A stretch of 64,000 nucleotides of DNA from Osedax fenrisi (GCA_964019155.1 OZ025242.1:22566843-22630842), one strand, 5' to 3'; positions 34,878-44,987 are shown, counted from the stretch's first letter. Made by a program: numbers and translations. The notes: a model not told the origin generated them from the sequence alone.

Positions 34878-34924
<47 letters not shown>

Positions 34925-35558
34925 TATTTTGAATATTTTCACTTTTTAATTACACTGAATACGTATTATATTATAGTTTGGATCAGTCATTAGTTTGGAT
35001 AACAATAATGACTGATTAAATTAATGACTAATTAATGAATATATATATATAGAAAATGATATATTAAAATAATAGAAAATTAAAATTAAATACTTTATTT
35101 GTAGTACGATTGTAGGTTATTATACGACTATGATGTTCTTTTAATATAATTAATATAATTCTCGATTAAAATAAGCACACATTTAATTACGCATTTAATT
35201 TAATTACAGTTTATATGTAGGTAATGAACATAACTATTTTAACTGATAACTTTATGTATCTGTGAACAAAATCAATATTCTATATTTTTACTTTAAATTA
35301 TATTTATATTATATTTGTAATCGGTATTAATTCAACGTTATCTTCATGGTAGGTATAATCGGGCAATATAATTAAGAGCTCTCATATCGGTGAATACTTT
35401 CAAGAATAGTAATATATCTATTAATGATATCCATTTGGAATGAAATGATTTATACATCGATCGCTTCAACGATTAGGTTATAGTGTCGAATAATTGACAT
35501 TGATTTAGGTATATATAGATTTGATATAGGTAAAATAACAATTTATGTATACACTGGT

Positions 35559-35602
<44 letters not shown>

Positions 35603-35848
35603 GGTATCTATAGGTATAACCTAAGTATATGAATAATTTTATAATTATTAGTTTTATATATAGATTATATAACATTATAAAATTATATATAACCTATATA
35701 TATATATTATATTAATAGCTTATTTAATAATCTAGATACTAAGAAGTTATTAGTTTATTTAATTTGTAATATTTAATATTATATTATAATACTTAAATAT
35801 ATATATAAGGTAACATATGTATGTATCTAATCATATATGTATATACTC

Positions 35849-35886
<38 letters not shown>

Positions 35887-36003
35887 TATACTTAGATATA
35901 TATATATCTAAATAATTTTATTATTATCAGTTTTATATATAGATTTTATATAACATTATATAATGCTTTATGTATATTACTTATTATATAATTATATATA
36001 ACC

Positions 36004-36036
<33 letters not shown>

Positions 36037-36530
36037 GTATAATAATAGCAATAGATTAATTAGCAATATAATATATAAATATAATATTACAATATTATAA
36101 TATAATATAAATATGGCCTACCTGATGTAGCTTCTGGCATTCTAAGACTTAATTCGGGATGCCGCCTTCTAAATCCATTTAGCCACCATGTTCCAGCCAT
36201 TTTATCGTGTATATTAAAATTATGAGTAATATTATGTTTATTAGCAAGTTTGTATGCAGCTCGTCTAACATCCTCGCAAGTTAACCCTAATAAACAATTA
36301 GAACTATGGAGTATATAGTTTTTTAATTTTAATTCCAATATTGGAGGTAATATTGAATCGGGTCCCTTTATTATTTTAACATTATCGATATTAAAATTAG
36401 TTTTTGATTTACATCTTCTTTTGAGTGTTGTACATGGCACGGTGTATCGCCTGCAGGCTTCAGCATATGTTCCGCCACCGTTTACGAATTGTATTTCTTG
36501 TAGCATTTTCTCATTATTCCATTTACTCAT
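25977..36530 (-). CDS. Pogo-like transposase (psq HTH, DDD core, PHD finger)
   Basis: Nine exons with GT-AG borders: 36530-36122, 29847-29672, 29540-28826, 28635-28585, 27756-27706, 27345-27295, 26969-26919, 26592-26542, 26254-25977. They total 1833 nt and join with no frame break, giving 610 residues. Exon 1 starts at ATG with a psq-type helix-turn-helix (A-E-A-C-R-R-Y) and a CENPB-like part ending W-L-N-G-F-R-R-R-H. Exon 2 carries N-V-D-E-T (D173). Exon 3 carries L-L-D-G-H-S-T-H (D283) and L-Q-P-L-D-V (D320), a complete DDD set. The last exon ends in a C4HC3 PHD finger (C-V-I-C, C-N-Q-C, H-E-L-C, C-D-L-C). Such PHD-tailed pogo/jerky transposases are known in animals. Intron 1 (6.3 kb) holds nested transposons. 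Confidence 0.88.
26460..27955 (-). repeat. Four tandem copies of an exon-bearing ~377-bp unit
   Basis: The unit repeats at spacings of 377, 376 and 411 bp. Each contains the same 51-bp minus-strand exon with acceptor and donor (ends at 26592/26542, 26969/26919, 27345/27295, 27756/27706). The exon is identical in all four, is a multiple of three and has symmetric phase 1, so every copy adds 17 residues rich in Thr, Ser and Ala without breaking the frame. The flanking intron differs at several sites. The unit falls between catalytic core and PHD finger. Confidence 0.9.
27957..28584. other. AT-rich intron of the pogo-like gene
   Basis: An (AT)n run (27955-27992) ends the exon array. The rest, to exon 4 at 28585, is AT-rich with an AAATCACTAAAAAAAGGTGAT hairpin-like stretch near 28323. 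No other feature. Confidence 0.6.
30241..30345 (-). other. tRNA-like sequence in the Merlin left end
   Basis: On the minus strand GTTGTGGCTCAGTGCTA (box A) is followed 60-70 nt later by GAGTTCGAATCTAGC (box B). The centre is longer than in a normal tRNA and includes the palindrome-rich GACTTTGGGATCTGGGACTTT. It resembles the head of a tRNA-derived SINE rather than a working tRNA. Confidence 0.6.
30470..31380 (+). repeat. Five direct ~197-bp repeats left of the Merlin gene
   Basis: TTCGAATATGTTACGTACG recurs at 30481, 30678, 30882, 31079 and 31276 (periods 197, 204, 197, 197) with very few differences. The fifth copy runs into the transposase exon at about 31421. They may hold the promoter or transposase-binding sites. 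Confidence 0.93.
31421..32107 (+). CDS. Merlin (IS1595-like) DDE transposase, N terminus missing
   Basis: The first in-frame ATG is 31466 (213 codons), but the frame is open upstream and includes F-F-S-N-S-N-L-P-L, which fits the F-F-x-x-S-x-L-P-L block that precedes the helix-turn-helix in IS1595/Merlin enzymes. The coding region therefore probably begins at a splice acceptor near 31425. The catalytic set is present: E-I-D-E-S, I-H-S-D-Q-W and T-Q-S-I-E-S-Y-W. The N-terminal zinc-ribbon expected in this family was not found in the repeats upstream, so the element may be defective or have a distant first exon. Stop TGA at 32105. Confidence 0.9.
   Translation: MSFFSNSNLPLARHVMIIHAWSKGSRICDYANELNLSANSLGQHFIHLREVCSMQILSMDLRMGGPGVVIEIDESQFRHKPKHHRGRGPVSTVWVFGMVDTSTSPSIGIMKVVPDRSAATLLPIIYDNIRPGSIIHSDQWAAYTRLRSDPQYNYRSVNHSLHFVDPVTGVHTQSIESYWAKVKLPIKSMKGVHTEQLSSYLDERMWRDRFGGNAFENICIHIASQYPV
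32120..32184 (+). repeat. G-rich GGGTTT/GGGTTG minisatellite
   Basis: Directly after the Merlin stop codon, about 65 bp consist of GGG or GGGG separated by TTT, TT, TAT or CT, roughly a dozen G-triplets on the plus strand. It is telomere-like in style but irregular, and is the only G-rich tract of this kind in the window. It can form G-quadruplexes in the transcript or the non-template strand. Confidence 0.9.
32690..32768 (-). other. tRNA-like sequence in the Merlin right half
   Basis: Minus strand: GGATGTGGCTCAGTGGTG (box A), D stem GCTC/GAGC, a seven-pair hairpin GCGTGCT/AGCATGC in place of the anticodon arm, and GAGAGTTCGAATCTTTC (box B, T arm). The anticodon loop is abnormal (5 nt if all pairs form), so it is a tRNA relic or SINE head. 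It is related to 30241-30345 and has the same orientation. Confidence 0.6.
32827..33125 (-). repeat. Two inverted copies of the Merlin ~197-bp repeat
   Basis: CGTACGTAACATATTCGAA at about 32886 and 33083 are the reverse complement of the unit at 30470-31380. Together the left and right arrays make the element's interior a large inverted repeat around the transposase gene. An (AT)n tract follows (33181-33267). Confidence 0.9.
33691..34879. mobile_element. Palindromic foldback MITE in pogo intron 1, split
   Basis: The left arm 33691-33777 and the right arm 34789-34879 are near-perfect reverse complements (ATTCTATGTTATAAATCGAG at the outer edge). The arms would be contiguous but for a TA-type element inserted at the AT-rich centre. 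A partial direct copy of the left arm precedes it at about 33650-33690. No coding frame. Confidence 0.75.
33778..34788. mobile_element. Tc1/mariner-type MITE inside the foldback (1011 bp)
   Basis: Termini CAGTAAAACTCTCTATAAG and CTCTATAATAAAC-like arms (right end TTATAGAGATGTTTTACTG) are inverted repeats. CTTTATAAGAAAA is repeated near both ends. Left flank TA, right flank TG, so the target duplication is not clean. The interior has about four ~84-bp tandem units (34041-34390) and a 50-bp fragment of the TTTCC-motif element (34423-34470) also seen at 63737. Confidence 0.65.
34880..36121. other. AT-rich remainder of pogo intron 1
   Basis: Several (AT)n tracts (about 34885-34921, 35567-35602, 35850-35883, 36007-36027). 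No ORF, repeat family or RNA gene recognised. Confidence 0.6.
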
Positions 36531-36539
36531 TATAATAAT

Positions 36540-37043
36540 GATTATTATTATTTATAAATATATATAGAGTAATAATATGTAGGTATCAAGTAAGTAGTAA
36601 AACTGTAAAGTAAAAATTTCTAGTAATATAAATATATATACTTATTTATGTATATGAGTGTGTATAATATATAATTAAATCATTGAATAAAATAAAGGTG
36701 CGTATGCATCACAAAATATAATTAATAATCTTACAAAATTTAAATACAAATTAAATAATTTAAAATATTTAAATCGAATACATTACGAGACACCTATTGC
36801 ATTTTCTGGTACTAGCGGCCACTACTCCTGTATTTCTTATTTTAGTGCTTTTTTTTAATGACTAAGCAATCGTTAATATTATTCAATAATATACTTTATA
36901 TATAAAAGTGAAATCACAGTATTCTAGAACTATATGATTTCTAGCTAATTCAAAAAAATAAGATATTCAAATTCAGTATTTATCGATATATTAGAAGTAT
37001 TCTAAGGCATATTTATTTTCGGCCACTACTCCTGTTCCTCCCC
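36540..37043. other. 5' flank and right subterminal region of pogo element
   Basis: Upstream of the transposase ATG (36530). It contains two inverted subterminal motifs GGCCACTACTCCTG at 36817 and 37021. The gene promoter should be here, but no clear element is visible in the AT-rich background. Confidence 0.6.
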
Positions 37044-37045
37044 TA

Positions 37046-37824
37046 TAACATTGATTAAAAAATGGTATAACCCCGTGGCGCCCTGGTATTCCATTTACGG
37101 TATAACTAATTAAAAAAGTTATACCATATTTTATAAAAAGTTATACCATATTTTATATAAAGTTATACCATAATTTATACCATATATTATATAAAGTTAT
37201 ACCATATTTTATAAAAAGTTATACCATATTTGATACAAAGTTATTCCATAATTTATTAAAATTTATACCATATTTGATATAAAGTTATACCATATATTAT
37301 ATAAAGTTATACCATAATTTATAAAAAGTTATACCATATTTGATATAAAGTTATACCATAATTTATTAACATTTATACCATATATTATATAAAGTTATAC
37401 CATAATTTATTAAAAGTTATACTATATTTTATTTAAAGTTATACCATAATTTATTAAAATGTATACCATATATTATATAAAGTTATATCATAATTTATTA
37501 AAACTTATACTATATTTATTTAAATTTATACCAATGCTTATAATAACTTACTATTCTATATAATTAATTTATATATGGAATCGACATTTATAATGATAAT
37601 TTATTTTCTAAAAACCACATATATGTTAGTGTAACAATATTGTTAATTAACAGATACATTTTAAAATAAATAACGTGATACAAAATTACATAAACAATTA
37701 ATGTTTGTAGGACATGTTATGAAACAAATAAAATTAACAATACCACTTAATAAAATATATTTTATTCTATACGAAATAAATGATTTTGAACGAAAACCAA
37801 ACAATTATCGACACACATAATAAG
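37046..37824. repeat. Left subterminal motif array of the outer element
   Basis: About 20 copies of GTTATACCATA-type motifs are spaced 15-40 bp apart (37070-37540), with one TGGTATAAC near the outer end. The same motif in both orientations fills the other end (41350-41640). Regularly spaced subterminal motifs are typical transposase-binding arrays of CACTA-like elements. From 37545 to 37824 there is AT-rich sequence only. Confidence 0.85.
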
Positions 37825-39115
37825 TAGTGATCTAAAATGAGCCAAAATTCCCTGCTTCGAAACAACTGAAACATCCAAAATATATGATTCGAATCATTCG
37901 AATCATCCTAAATTGTCGCTTCGAACCGAATCCAAAATATATGATTCGAATCATACTAGTGTCGCTTCGTACAGAATCCAAAATATATGTTGCGAAACAT
38001 CTGAAACATCCTAATTTGTCGCTTCGAATGGCTCTAACCTCAATATTAGAGAATAAAGTTGATGCGTATGTACAAAGTCTATACATGCATGATGCGCGTA
38101 ACAAGTAAAACATCCTAATTTGTCGTTTCGAATGGCTCTAACCTCAATATTAGAGAATAAAGTTGATGCGTATGTACAAAGTCTATACATGCGAAGGTTT
38201 AAAATAGTATTATTTTTGTTAAATTATGTAATCGAAGTTTTCAAATATTAAAATTATTCATTTCGAAGGTTAAAAAAGGAAAATTATTCATTTCGAAAGT
38301 TTCAAATAGTAAATATATTCATTTCGAAAGCTTCAAATAGTAAATAATAGTCATACACATCCGGGCATTGCTCATTTTTTGATTGTTTGTCTATCTATTA
38401 TTTATTAAGTATAGCTATTCATGATTCTACATTGCTAGTATATACAATTAAATCAATTTTAGCAAAAATACAAACAAATGTAGACAAATAATTTAAAAAT
38501 ACAAAAAATATGTCAAAATATATTTTTAAAAAAATTTATAAAAATAATATAAAAAATATAATATTTATATATAATATATTAAAATAATATTTCAAAAATT
38601 AGAGGATAAATATAAAAAAAAATCAAAAAATATTTCAAAATATTTCAAAATATATTTTTTTAAATATCGAAAAATATTTTAAAAATATAATAAATATTTC
38701 AAAATATATTTTAAAAAATGTTGAAAAATATTTGTTATAGACATTTAACTAATATATTATTATAAATTCAATTACTTTGCTTAGAATATAATATAAAGAT
38801 TATTAAATTTGAATATAATATTTTAGTTCAAAAGTCATTTTTATAGACATTTAACTAATATATTATTATAAATTAAATGTATTTGCTTAGTTTATAAACA
38901 AGTTATACATATTAGTGATTGTTACTTACCATCGTTTATAAAAGAATCCATTTGATAAAATATTTATACAATTTAATTTAATTTTTATAAATGTAGCGAA
39001 TTCTTTAAAATTACATAGATAATAAACATATTCGAGCTATATTACTGGCTCGGCTCGTGCGAGCCAAGATCAAACTCGACTCGACTCGAAAAACTCGGCT
39101 CGTTTTAGATCACTA
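37825..39115. mobile_element. hAT-type non-autonomous element (1291 bp)
   Basis: Termini TAGTGATCTAAAATGAGCC and GGCTCGTTTTAGATCACTA are inverted repeats with one mismatch, flanked by the perfect 8-bp duplication ATAATAAG (37817-37824, 39116-39123). The left interior carries GATTCGAATCAT repeats and a ~117-bp tandem duplication (AATTTGTCG..TTCGAATGGC at about 38012 and 38116). The right end has GGCTCG/CGAGCC and ACTCGACTCG motifs. No transposase. Confidence 0.92.
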
Positions 39116-39123
39116 ATAATAAG

Positions 39124-39196
39124 CATCCTCTTTTCTGATATATGGAGTCATTATTTCCTGCAATTAAAATTAAAATATTTATATAAGTTATATATA

Positions 39197-39295
<99 letters not shown>

Positions 39296-40646
39296 TACTC
39301 GAGTATATAATAATATTGCATATTATATAATTGTATACATATGTATCGTATAATAAACTTTATACAGTTAAGATCATATATGATAATACTATATAAAGTA
39401 TAGGTTAGAATTGTAATTAGAAAAATCCAATAGCAGTTATATATATAATAGAGTATACTATACTTTTGAATTAGCATACGAAAAATCATAAAATAACTAT
39501 AATATTAAATCTATAGTTATTAAGTAATTATTAAGTAACCTTATTTTTATTTTCATTGTAAATTCATTTTTCAATAATTCGCAAACTCCCATCATAAAAT
39601 ATAAGATTCCCGCATCTATTTTTGGAAAAATTATATTATTTATTTAATTATAGACTTTATAATCTATATTTGATTAAGGATAGAAGGATATTGATAATAT
39701 TTGTACAACAGTTAACATATTTATATATATATATAACTATTAGTAATATTATTAAATTTAATTACATTGTGAGCTAAAAATAAAATAAATAATTGACCAT
39801 ATATGGATATATAGTATACTATCCATATGGAGTAATAAAATATAATTGCATATTTATTTTATATAGATATTTAACTAATGTTATTAATTAGATAACTAAA
39901 TTACCTGTTTGATCAGTTTGCGTATTAACGCTACCTAGCACATCAAAATATTCGTTTATATATTTTTGTATATACGTTATATGCTTTTTCATCCCTCTCC
40001 GGCCGTTTTTCTAATATTTTAAATGAATTTGAAATTCTGCAAATAATTCTTCAGTTTCCTGCATATTAATATGTATACAATATTATATTCTATAGCATAT
40101 AGTTATCATAATTTTATAATATATATATATATGTAATAAAGTGAATGTTCTAATATAATTTATTAATCAAAGCAAAGACCTGTTGAACATAATAATAATA
40201 TAACATAATAATAATTATAATAATAATAATAATAATAATAGTACATACCTGATGATATGCATAACGAAGAATGAGGCCATCTCACCTAGTGGAATTTATT
40301 CTATAGAAAAATAACGAAATATACTTGACAGACGATAACAACATTTACATGTATGGCCATGCATGGCTATGGCTATACAATTAACACAGAGAGAGACACC
40401 GAAATCTAGTTTAAAGTTTTCATGTAGATATATCGATTTCTGTTACGTAATGCTAAACGCATTTAAATGTATATTACATTAATCGATATATCTACAATTG
40501 TGACTTTATAACATATATATATATATATATATAATTATATAATAATATTCTAACAATTTAATTATATATTATAAATAATATATAAATATATTATGAAATT
40601 ATATATTATATAAACTTTTATATTATATATATAATATGATATCATT

Positions 40647-40697
<51 letters not shown>

Positions 40698-41049
40698 AGT
40701 ATAAATACCTTATGTATATTGTAATGAGTTGAAAAATAGATGCTTCTCATGTTGAGTGTAGAGTGGAAATATAATGTGTAAATAAATAAAATGAAATTAT
40801 GGAATTATGGGTTGATTATAAGTTAATTCTGGGAATTATATATAATATACAAATTATGCCTATTAGCTTGTATTGTAAATAAATGTATAACAATAGTTTT
40901 TTATAGTTCTATTCAAAATATCACTTAGTTTTTATATGAAGGTAATATATAATTAATTAAATCAATATGTTATTATTAATATGTATAGTATATATTTATA
41001 CACGCACACACACACACATATACACACACACATATACACACACACATAT

Positions 41050-41106
<57 letters not shown>

Positions 41107-41350
41107 CTCGAATAATTATAAGTATTTGTATATAAAATATAGGAAATATGTATATGTATACATATTTCCCTATGGGGAATCTATATAGTTTCTGAAAACC
41201 AGTTTAATTGCAATTAGAAGCAATACATGCTATGTCTATAATAATATAATACAACAATAAGTAGACTGTTATATGAAGGATATTATGAAGGATACTATTA
41301 TGAATTATATTTCTTATACATTTTATTTTCAATCAAATTTAAACTTAATT
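39124..41350 (-). other. Outer-element interior with exon-like fragments
   Basis: Mostly AT-rich with microsatellites. On the minus strand three short GC-richer pieces have splice-like borders. 40290-40240 includes an ATG-led stretch before AG/GTATGT. 40060-39905 includes a K-x-I-T-Y-I-Q-K-Y-I-N-E-Y-F frame before CAG/GTAATT. 39162-39124 follows TTTAATTGCAG. I could not join them into one open frame and recognise no domain. They may be remnants of the outer element's own gene. Confidence 0.3.
39196..39292. repeat. Longest (AT)n microsatellite of the window
   Basis: About 97 bp of uninterrupted TA dinucleotides. More than 20 similar tracts of 20-90 bp occur, for example at 7129-7170, 24055-24128, 33181-33267, 40654-40691, 47033-47099 and 60737-60820. 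Frames reading I-Y-I-Y across them are not genes. Confidence 0.95.
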
Positions 41351-41640
41351 TTAAAATGTTATGGTATAACTGGTATTTCCATATTGTATACCATATAATT
41401 CATAAAGTTATACCATTATATTTAATAGATAATGGTATAACTAAAAATTACGAATGTTATACAATATAATTCGTAATCTTATACCATTTAAATTAAACTA
41501 TATGGTATAACTAAAAAAATCAAATGTTATACCATATAATATGTGATCTTATACCATTTAACGTAATTGTATGGTATAACTCGTATTTCCATATGTTATA
41601 CCATATAATTCATGATGTTATATCCTTATTTTTAACAGTG
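41350..41640. repeat. Right subterminal motif array of the outer element
   Basis: TGGTATAAC and GTTATACCA alternate about ten times, often paired around AT-rich 15-25-bp spacers, up to the terminal AACAGTG. This is the mirror counterpart of 37046-37540. Confidence 0.9.
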
Positions 41641-42238
41641 TAGGGTTGCGGGTTCAAGCCCCGTTCGGACCATTAAAATAGGTCTTCAAAATATTTAGAA
41701 GTGATCTTACCCAGTAAGTAAAGTAATCAGTGATAGTGGTTAGATTATAGTTTGATCATCATCATAATTTGTGATTAACTGATCACAATACGATTACAAT
41801 CATATTACAATCATTGATAAGCAACTATGCTTTGATTACGAACTACACTTCTAAATCATTGATTTTAATACGATTGTAATCATTGATTATTAAATGATCA
41901 CTAACATTGATTCACGATCAGTTGGTAATCATTGATTGTAATACGATTGTAATAGAATCAAAATATGAGATCGTAATCAATACATAGCCCCATGATTGTA
42001 ATCTGATTACTTGTTGGATTATAATCTGATTATGAATGTTGATTACTTTACTTACTGGGTATATAATTGTGTATAAATAAATTATCGGCTCTCGTTAAAA
42101 CCATGGATGCCTTAACAAGAAAGCGCCTTCGAAGGGACATTAGAGCAATATATGGTTATATATAAGTGACAACTTCATCTAAGTTCCTGTATCATACAGT
42201 ATGGAATTAAAGGACACCACCAAATAAAAAAATCAACA
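41641..42238 (+). repeat. SINE-C, right part, carrying a MITE
   Basis: Resumes the SINE interrupted at 22924: box B GGGTTCAAGCC (about 41652), then ATTAAAATAGG, a 350-bp MITE, ATCGGCTCTCG, CCATGGATGCCTTAAC, ACTTCATCTAAGTTCCTG and an A-rich tail. Intact counterpart 52524-53162. Confidence 0.85.
41710..42059. mobile_element. TA-flanked MITE (350 bp) inside SINE-C
   Basis: Termini CCCAGTAAGTAAAGTAATCA and the reverse complement TGATTACTTTACTTACTGGG are a perfect inverted repeat, flanked by TA. The interior is rich in TGATTACAATCGTATT-like inverted repeats. SINE-A shows the uninterrupted sequence CTTATATAACTG. The copy 2 counterpart (52637-52986) has the same length, so it predates the duplication. 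Confidence 0.93.
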
Positions 42239-42814
42239 ATATATATATATATATATATATGAATACACGAAATATTTATAATATATAGAATATATATATT
42301 ATATAGAATATGATTGATTGTGGCTACCTTGATTGATATACAGTATTTTTATATTTGGCAGGAATGTGGGGCCATTGAACGTCTCACTATAGATAGGTTG
42401 ATTTATTATTGTTGATGTCCCATCAACTTTGCGCCTACAGGTATGCCTAGTCCTCATGTATAAATGTACTTCTATTTATTGACACTACTTCTATTCTTCT
42501 AGGATGCATTACATTACTAATTTTAGTAAATTTATACTTTTTTTCAAATTAATTTTAATCTTTTATAAAAATTGCAATTGTTCTCAATTATATATTTTCT
42601 TATAGAGCACCCGTACTTTTTTTCTGTTTCATTTATTTTAATTTTATTTTAAAAATACAATTGAATTATTATTGTATTATGTGTTATTGTATCCGAATGA
42701 ATATGATGATATATGACATTGCACATATTGTCAGGAGGTATCGAATCAAGAAAACTTATCGCTTTCACTGATCCTCCCGACTTTGTCTATAAACTGATTT
42801 CATTCATTCTATCA

Positions 42815-42873
<59 letters not shown>

Positions 42874-43039
42874 CTAGATAGATAGGTAGATATAGTTTAT
42901 TGGAGTAATTTAAAGTCATTCTTTTTTCATTTAGTTTTCTTTTTGGTTTTCTTTCTTCGTTATCCAAATGGCTTCAAAATAAGACCTTGGTATTTTCAGG
43001 TTGTTGCCAGCTGTAACATGTATAGTTGCCAACATATAT
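42239..43039 (+). other. Non-coding repeat-like segment, possible LINE 3' end
   Basis: Shared with 53163-53960. It has moderately conserved GC-richer pieces (AATGTGGGGCCATTGAACG near 42363, ATCCTCCCGACTTTGTC near 42771) and ends in TTCATTCATTC(AT)n, which would suit a LINE 3' terminus. No reading frame supports this. (AT)n at about 42820-42871. Confidence 0.35.
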
Positions 43040-44275
43040 ATATATATGATGATGATATTAAGTTTATTAGCACTAAAATAGGGTCATATAGACCCCTTCG
43101 CTCGTGCGGGAAGAAAATAATAATAAAATAATAGTAATACGATAATAATTTAATAATAATATACATTCAATATACCACGGACAACAATACTAAATAATAT
43201 AAAAGACTATTATATACTACAGTCTGAATTGATATGGTATAGTGTTATATACTACAGACTGCATTGATATAGTATAGTGTTATATAATAATAAGATAATA
43301 ATCATACAATAACAATTTAATAATAATATACATTTAATATAACATGGACACAAATAATAAGTTGGATGATTTAATGATTATGGGTAGAGAGAAAAGAAGA
43401 AGTAAGATTTATAAATTTTTTGTGGGATCTAATATAACGAATGGTAGGAGGGAGGGAATTCCATAGGGTTGGACCGGAATTTTTAAAAGCTCTAGAATTT
43501 AGGGAAGTTTTACTAGAGTTATGGGAGATAAGTAGAGGAGCATTTTGGTAACGAAGAGAAGATAATATAGTACGTTTTTTTAATTAGATCAGAGATATAG
43601 CTAGGGGTGAAAGAATATATTGATTTATGGATTATAGATAGTATACGTAATTTACACCTGAGGGAGAAGAGTAGCCACATACGAGATGATTGATGAGATA
43701 TTGTAGTAGAGTGATCCAGTCGTTAAACAGTAAGTATACGGGTAATCAGATTAAGTGGAGCAGTAGCTTTAGCAGGAAGTAAATTCAGTAGGGAAGAACA
43801 GTAGTCAATTCGGGAAAGTACAAGAGCATTAATTAGAGTTTTAGTAAGGTTTCTGGAAAATGATGTCCGTATTTTTTTAATTCTGAAGAGATGAAAGTTG
43901 GAGGATTTTGTAATGGATGATATATGATTCTTAAATGATAATTTGTCATCAAATACTAATCCTAGGTTTTTGGAGGAATGAGAAGGAGAAATAATTATGT
44001 TATTTAGAGTAAAGTTTGGAAAGGAAGTTTCAGAAGTAGATATGTTGAGTACAGTAGTCTTAGAGGAATTCATTAGTAGTTTAATAGAGAGGAGCCATAA
44101 TCTAATGGAGTTAGCACACTCGATTAATTCAGACTTAATGGTATTATGAGAATTTATAGGGAAAAAAGTAAACAGTTGAATATCATCAGCAAAAATATGG
44201 TAGTGAATATTTGGAAATTTCTTAATTAGATCAGCAATAGGACGGATATAAATAGAAAAGAGGGATGGACCTATA
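43040..44275 (-). pseudogene. LINE reverse transcriptase relic with 3' end
   Basis: On the minus strand an open stretch from 44275 to 43723 carries S-L-F-S-I-Y-I-R-P-I, the catalytic F-A-D-D-I-Q-L-F, the L-G-L-V-F-D-D-K-L-S-F thumb block and S-R-I-D-Y-C. C-terminal sequence continues in other frames (P-S-Y-I-S, W-N-S-L-like) to about 43380. The 3' end near 43040 has AATAAA and an (ATC)n tail. It is 5'-truncated at an (AT)(GT) tract. CR1/L2-like by motif style. Copy 2: 53965-55190. Confidence 0.85.
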
Positions 44276-44464
44276 TATATATATATGTGTGTATGTGTGT
44301 GTGATTAATTAATATTAATATTTTAAATATACGATTCTGTATATTATAATAATCATATTTTAATAAATATAATTGTATTACTATAATATGAATGAATTCG
44401 TGCTATAATATAAATTTGTGTATTCAACAATGTTTCTGACTGTTATTTTCGGCACTTCTAACAG

Positions 44465-44946
44465 AATCATCAGCCGAAAGCAGTGGTGACTCACATAACA
44501 GAACAAAGAGATCTATCAACATCATCAACGGTTAATTTTCATGTTCTAATTATAATGTTCTAATAATGTAATCTATATTTTATAATACGTGAATAATGTG
44601 TGATAGATCATATATGATAGAGCAATCGAATGATGATATCATGTTATACTATAGTATACGTATACGTACTATAGTGCACTTATTATAGTACGTATCTATA
44701 GATATTAGTAGTTGGTATATAAATATAATGTTAATTATATATTTAAGATTAATATTCGTTTATCTACATTACAATTACATATAAAATATACATAAATATA
44801 TTGATTTCAAAATAGGAGAAATTGTAATTCCCGCTGGAAGGCTTTCTTATGCACTACCTAAAGGTCCAAGTAATTGTATGGTGGCTGTTAGTAATAATGT
44901 AGTTATATTGTTTTATATTCGAAATCACTTATATTATTAGCTCGTG

Positions 44947-44987
<41 letters not shown>

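Larger units (their letters stand above)
22946..37043 (-). mobile_element. 14.1-kb pogo-like DNA transposon with intact-looking gene
   Basis: Starts GGGGGAGGAGTAGGGG and ends CTACTCCTGTTCCTCCCC, an imperfect inverted repeat of about 24 bp, flanked by TA (22944-22945, 37044-37045). TA flanks match pogo/Tc1-mariner elements. Direct subterminal copies of AGTAGTGGCC lie at 22979, 23110, 23449 and 23472, with inverted copies at about 36817 and 37021, likely transposase-binding sites. The minus-strand transposase gene runs from 36530 to 25977. A Merlin element and a foldback element inside intron 1 add about 4.6 kb. Confidence 0.85.
22925..41640. mobile_element. 18.7-kb TA-flanked composite with CACTG termini
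   Basis: Copy 2 has AACAATAGGG where copy 1 has AACAATA[insert]TAGGG, so one insertion event with a TA duplication brought in the whole block. The termini CACTGTTAGAAATAA and TTATTTTTAACAGTG are inverted repeats. After removal of the nested pogo element the match continues through TATAACAT (about 28 bp). CACTG ends, a two-base duplication and dense subterminal motifs fit the CMC group (CACTA/Mirage/Chapaev). I found no convincing transposase in its own sequence (37046-41640), so class assignment is inference. It also hosts a 1.3-kb hAT element. Confidence 0.85.

Noticed and set aside
39151..39489. Frames reading I-Y-I-Y-I-Y (also at 33050-33310, 40562-40750, 46924-47127, 48614-48805 and others)
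   Set aside because: They are translations of (AT)n microsatellites.
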